Shown here one piece after another: positions 4,664 through 7,651 of a DNA stretch of 7,651 bases. Origin of the DNA: Bacteroidales bacterium (GTDB lineage: Bacteria > Bacteroidota > Bacteroidia > Bacteroidales > P3); NCBI GenBank assembly GCA_031271725.1, contig JAISVE010000100.1:1-7651 (forward strand). Direction: 5' to 3'. Numbering within the stretch: the stretch's first letter is position 1; each line of letters opens with the position of its first letter. The notes beneath the pieces were generated by a model. It was not told the DNA's origin and made no database searches. It saw only the letters and a list, made by a program, of their open reading frames with translations. The position numbers and the translations under genes are program-made.

Positions 4664-7000
4664 TTATGCCGGCGTTTGCAGATGTATGGTGAAAGTACTG
4701 CCAATGGTTTCCCGGCTTTCGGCAATTATATAACCATTCATGCTTTCGGCAAGGCGTTTGCTTATTGAAAGTCCGAGACCTGAGCCACCTGATTTTGTTG
4801 TAAAATGCCACTCGAAAATATGCGGTAGCTTGTCTGCCGGAATACCTATACCGTTGTCGGTTATTTTTATATAGGCGTACTGACCTTTATTGTCCGCATC
4901 TCCGCCATTTGCAGTGTATCCCACAGACACTTCTACCATTCCGGCTTCTCCGCCGACATCTTCTATTGCTTGTACTGCGTTGCGGAATATATTGCCGAGA
5001 ATTTGTCCTAAAAATTGTTTATCGAAAGAGGCAGAAACATCTACATTGTCATTAAATTGCCATTTCACATTTTCCTTTTCCTCAAAAAGCTGCATACTTG
5101 TCCGCACAACAGGTGCAAGTTCTCCCTTTTCCATCATAGGTTTTTGCCAAAGCGAAAACTGCGAAAACATATTCGCAATATTCGTTAATACATCTATTTG
5201 GTCAAGCAACATATTGCTGAATTTATGCAAGCGTTCATCAAAATCATTACGACCATCTTTGTAAGCTCTTACCAATTGCTGTATTTGCAGTTTGATAGGT
5301 GTTAGCGGATTTTTTATTTCATGTGCAACCTGCCTTGCCATCTCGGTAAACGCGCCTTCTCTTTCTGCCTCCGCAAGCTGCTTCGCGCTTTTTTCAAGTT
5401 CATCTATTAAGATATTGTATTGCCTTACTAATTCCCCTATCTCGTCATCTCTTTTCCATTCCAAGTAAACATTTTTTTTCTGCAATTTTATTTTTGCCAT
5501 ATATTCACTTATTTTTCGTAACGGCTTAGTCAGATATTTTGCACGCAAATACACAATCAAAAATGTGAATAATCCCAACAGTAGAATAAGGGTGAAATAC
5601 AAACTTACAAAGTTACCCATCTCCAATCTCCAAGCAGCAGTATTCATCGGCACAATCATTTCCAAATACCCGAAAATTTCATTGTAAATATTTCTAAAAG
5701 GAGCATAAACAACAAGGTAATCGTCTTCGTCCGATATAACAAGATGCCGTTGATTTGCATACAATTGTTGATAGATATGGCTCGGAATTTCATCTACACT
5801 GTTAAGTCCTTCTATCTTTTTTTTCGTATAAATATTTATTTCCGACACAGTCTGCATTGAGTAAGACCGCATATCTTCGCGCCATTGTAATTCAATGTCG
5901 TCTGATACTTGAGCTACCGGAATGCTCATATATTTTGATTCCATTCCCATAAGAACAGTCATCATTTTTTCTTTCAAATCCGACTCTGCTTCTTTTGATT
6001 TCCATTCTTGCAAAAAGAAAAATGCTATAGAGCCGAACACCACAAAAGTGCTTGCTACAATTACTACCATTGTATTGCGCAAACGTTTTGCATAACTTGT
6101 TTTGTTGATTGAATTTCTCTTCGCCAATAATTCACACAAGAGAAAAAGAACTGCAAAAAGAATAAAGTAGAACGAAAAATTATAGACAACAAAATACCAT
6201 TTGGGTACAGGCACCGTAATAACAAGGGCTTGACGGTGGTCTATACTCTCCTGTTGTAATCCGTTTTGTCCTGTTATTTGCAAGCGGGCTTGCTCCACAC
6301 TGTCTTGAATTACCGGAACAATATAATGAACATAGCCTCTTCTTATGCGAAACGCAGCCGAATCAAGCATTTCATACTTTCTATTATACGAATACAAAAA
6401 ATCGCCACGATGAAACCAAATATCATCACCGCCAAAAAGAGCATAAGAATATTCGGAAGGTAAGGCGATGTTTTTCTCCTTCCCCATTTCCATGTATATA
6501 TCAACACTATCCCTCTTTATATGCAGAAGATAAGAGTAATGCAACAGACTTCCCTGCATTATATAAAGCCCGCTCACATCTGTCGGAATACCTTTTTCCT
6601 TTATCTTTCGCGCAAAATATTCCGCACAATTTTCTTGTTTATTATCTCTGAAAACAAGTTCTTCACCCTTTTTGCAGCTTGTTAAGTAGTATTGATAACT
6701 GCTGTCCGCTTGTGTATTCGGCTGTAAGGATATTTTACGCTCAAAAACCGTATCTCGCGTATTTAGAATTTCTTCGGCAATTTTACGCATATTGGTTTTC
6801 TCAACAATCCCTTCATAAAAATATGCTCCGAAAGAAATACATAAAATATATGTTACGCCAAAAATAAGTGTAAACAATGTTATTTTCTTAAAAAACCGTT
6901 TACAGGCAAGATACACTGCATAACCAAATACAAACAATCCTGCAATAATTATCCAACTGTAAGTTGTAAATTCAAAAATATGGCGAACGTCAAAAAGCAT
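4664..7000 (-). CDS. NtrY-like sensor histidine kinase, five predicted membrane segments
   Basis: 778 residues. Membrane segments are predicted at about 14-33, 40-62, 268-293, 310-331 and 465-485. Basic clusters (CKRFFKK at 33-39, AKRLRNT near 304-310) fit a topology with two extracytoplasmic domains, 63-267 and 332-464; neither resembles a family I recognise. A HAMP linker (about 485-540, with TKPLRKISEY and DEIGELV) leads to the HisKA domain. Its H-box, VAHEIKNPLTPIKL, has phosphoacceptor H560 and is of the NtrY/NtrB type. The ATPase domain has the N box (N670, N674), G1 DNGIGIP (715-721), F box IFEWHFTTK and G2 GGSGLGLSISKRL. All catalytic motifs are present, so the enzyme should be active. 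No receiver domain is fused and no response regulator is in the window, so the partner is unknown. NtrY-like kinases often pair with sigma54-dependent NtrX-type regulators, but that is inference here. The LiaF-like gene follows 63 bp downstream. Confidence 0.92.
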   Translation of the reverse strand: MLFDVRHIFEFTTYSWIIIAGLFVFGYAVYLACKRFFKKITLFTLIFGVTYILCISFGAYFYEGIVEKTNMRKIAEEILNTRDTVFERKISLQPNTQADSSYQYYLTSCKKGEELVFRDNKQENCAEYFARKIKEKGIPTDVSGLYIMQGSLLHYSYLLHIKRDSVDIYMEMGKEKNIALPSEYSYALFGGDDIWFHRGDFLYSYNRKYEMLDSAAFRIRRGYVHYIVPVIQDSVEQARLQITGQNGLQQESIDHRQALVITVPVPKWYFVVYNFSFYFILFAVLFLLCELLAKRNSINKTSYAKRLRNTMVVIVASTFVVFGSIAFFFLQEWKSKEAESDLKEKMMTVLMGMESKYMSIPVAQVSDDIELQWREDMRSYSMQTVSEINIYTKKKIEGLNSVDEIPSHIYQQLYANQRHLVISDEDDYLVVYAPFRNIYNEIFGYLEMIVPMNTAAWRLEMGNFVSLYFTLILLLGLFTFLIVYLRAKYLTKPLRKISEYMAKIKLQKKNVYLEWKRDDEIGELVRQYNILIDELEKSAKQLAEAEREGAFTEMARQVAHEIKNPLTPIKLQIQQLVRAYKDGRNDFDERLHKFSNMLLDQIDVLTNIANMFSQFSLWQKPMMEKGELAPVVRTSMQLFEEKENVKWQFNDNVDVSASFDKQFLGQILGNIFRNAVQAIEDVGGEAGMVEVSVGYTANGGDADNKGQYAYIKITDNGIGIPADKLPHIFEWHFTTKSGGSGLGLSISKRLAESMNGYIIAESRETIGSTFTIHLQTPA

Positions 7001-7004
7001 TTGG

Positions 7005-7012
7005 CAAAATTA
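7005..7012 (-). promoter_or_regulatory. Candidate -7 box of the histidine kinase gene
   Basis: The minus strand reads TAATTTTG, a full match to TAnnTTTG, with only four bases (CCAA) before the kinase ATG. The mRNA would then be leaderless or nearly so. No convincing TTTG box is found 19-21 nt upstream, so the call rests on the -7 match alone. Confidence 0.4.
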
Positions 7013-7055
7013 GTAAGAAATTCGTAATTTTACTTTCTTGTAATTTCCGGATGTT

Positions 7056-7651
7056 ATGATTTATAAACGAATACTATTAAAATTAAGCGGTGAGTCGCTT
7101 GCAGCGGGCGGCAGCAGCGGAATTTCGGCAGATAAACTTCTTGAATATTCAACGCAAATAGCAGCATTGACAAAAAAAGGTTGCCAAATCGGTATTGTTA
7201 TAGGCGGCGGAAATATTTTTCGCGGTGTACAAGGCAGTGCAAAACAAGGTATAGACCGTATTCAAGGCGACTATATGGGTATGCTTGCAACCGTTATAAA
7301 CAGCATGGCATTGCAAGATGCTTTGAAAAAACAAGGGGTTGCTTCTGAAATTCTATCTGCATTAAAAGTTGACCCTATATGCAAACGCATAAGCAGTAGC
7401 CGTGCCATTGCCTTACTTGAACAGGGTATAGTTGTTATTATGGCTGGTGGAACAGGCAGTCCGTTTTTTACGACAGACAGCGGCGCAGCATTAAGGGCAG
7501 CGGAAATTCACGCAGAGGTTTTGCTTAAAGGCACACGCGTTGACGGTATTTATTCCGCAGATCCCGAAAAAGATCCTAATGCCGTTAAGTTCGATACACT
7601 CACTTTTGACGAATGTTTGCAAAAAAATTTAAAGGTTATGGATATGACCGC
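7056..7651 (+). CDS. pyrH: UMP kinase PyrH, 3' end beyond the window
   Basis: The first 198 residues of uridylate kinase, out of about 235-240 expected; the frame is still open at the window edge. PyrH phosphorylates UMP to UDP with ATP in pyrimidine nucleotide synthesis. It is a cytosolic hexamer of the amino-acid-kinase fold, in many bacteria activated by GTP and inhibited by UTP. Motifs in order: YKRILLKLSGE (3-13, with K9 and G12), IGGGNIFRG (49-57), the GDYMGMLATVINS segment (71-83), GGTGSPFFTTDSGAALRAAEI (starting at 131), LLKGTRVDGIYSADP (156-170), and KVMDMT at the edge. The ATG at 7056 puts the usual YKRILLKLSG start at the N-terminus; an upstream ATG at 7051 meets a stop at once. 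It is divergent from the kinase gene with a 55-bp gap. No clear TAnnTTTG box or Shine-Dalgarno is seen for it. Confidence 0.96.
   Translation, partial: MIYKRILLKLSGESLAAGGSSGISADKLLEYSTQIAALTKKGCQIGIVIGGGNIFRGVQGSAKQGIDRIQGDYMGMLATVINSMALQDALKKQGVASEILSALKVDPICKRISSSRAIALLEQGIVVIMAGGTGSPFFTTDSGAALRAAEIHAEVLLKGTRVDGIYSADPEKDPNAVKFDTLTFDECLQKNLKVMDMT

Noticed and set aside
4890..5264. Plus-strand 124-codon ORF opposite the kinase ATPase domain
   Set aside because: It is antisense to a fully conserved catalytic domain, its Ser/Pro/Cys-rich composition is typical of a shadow frame, and it has no start context.
7149..7334. Minus-strand 61-codon ORF within pyrH
   Set aside because: It is antisense to conserved PyrH motifs and Cys/Tyr/His-rich as expected from a reversed frame.
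1..7651. A CRISPR array, toxin-antitoxin pair, transposase or phage genes
   Set aside because: No regularly spaced repeats and no proteins of these families were found on either strand.

Overview
The window looks like chromosomal DNA from a member of the phylum Bacteroidota, most likely a Bacteroidales-type anaerobe. Four things point there: a C-terminal type IX secretion sorting domain at the left edge; a DUF3078 outer-membrane protein; the Bacteroidota-style fusion of a DAHP synthase with a C-terminal chorismate mutase; and promoter boxes of the TAnnTTTG type without Shine-Dalgarno sequences. The DNA is AT-rich and the tRNA genes do not encode CCA.

Layout, left to right. The 3' end of a secreted T9SS cargo gene (1-165, +) converges on surE (179-973, -). 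Upstream of surE on the same strand lies a three-tRNA cluster, transcribed leftward as Gly(GCC), Leu(UAA), Arg(UCU). It starts from a near-perfect Bacteroidota promoter (1508-1539). A strong terminator-like hairpin separates tRNA-Gly from tRNA-Leu, and a 122-bp imperfect palindrome separates tRNA-Leu from tRNA-Arg. A DUF3078 outer-membrane protein (1592-2563, -) and the DAHP synthase/chorismate mutase gene (2610-3665, +) are divergent. Their -7 boxes lie face to face, one base apart, in a 46-bp gap. The aromatic-synthesis gene ends tail to tail with a LiaF-like membrane protein (3662-4600, -), with a 4-bp overlap. Upstream of that gene on the same strand is a large five-transmembrane, NtrY-like sensor histidine kinase (4664-7000, -). 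The 5' part of pyrH (7056 to the edge, +) is divergent from the kinase.

How the genes relate. Most are housekeeping genes: nucleotide metabolism (surE, pyrH), the shikimate pathway entry (DAHP synthase/chorismate mutase) and tRNA supply. The kinase and the LiaF-like protein, 63 bp apart on one strand, are the most likely functional pair, probably an envelope-sensing unit whose response regulator is not in this window. I saw no CRISPR array, transposase, phage gene or clear new defence system. The observations most worth checking are the palindrome inside the tRNA cluster, the terminator between tRNAs with no room for a second promoter, the overlapping divergent promoters with a leaderless-looking start, and the kinase/LiaF-like pair with its His-rich linker.
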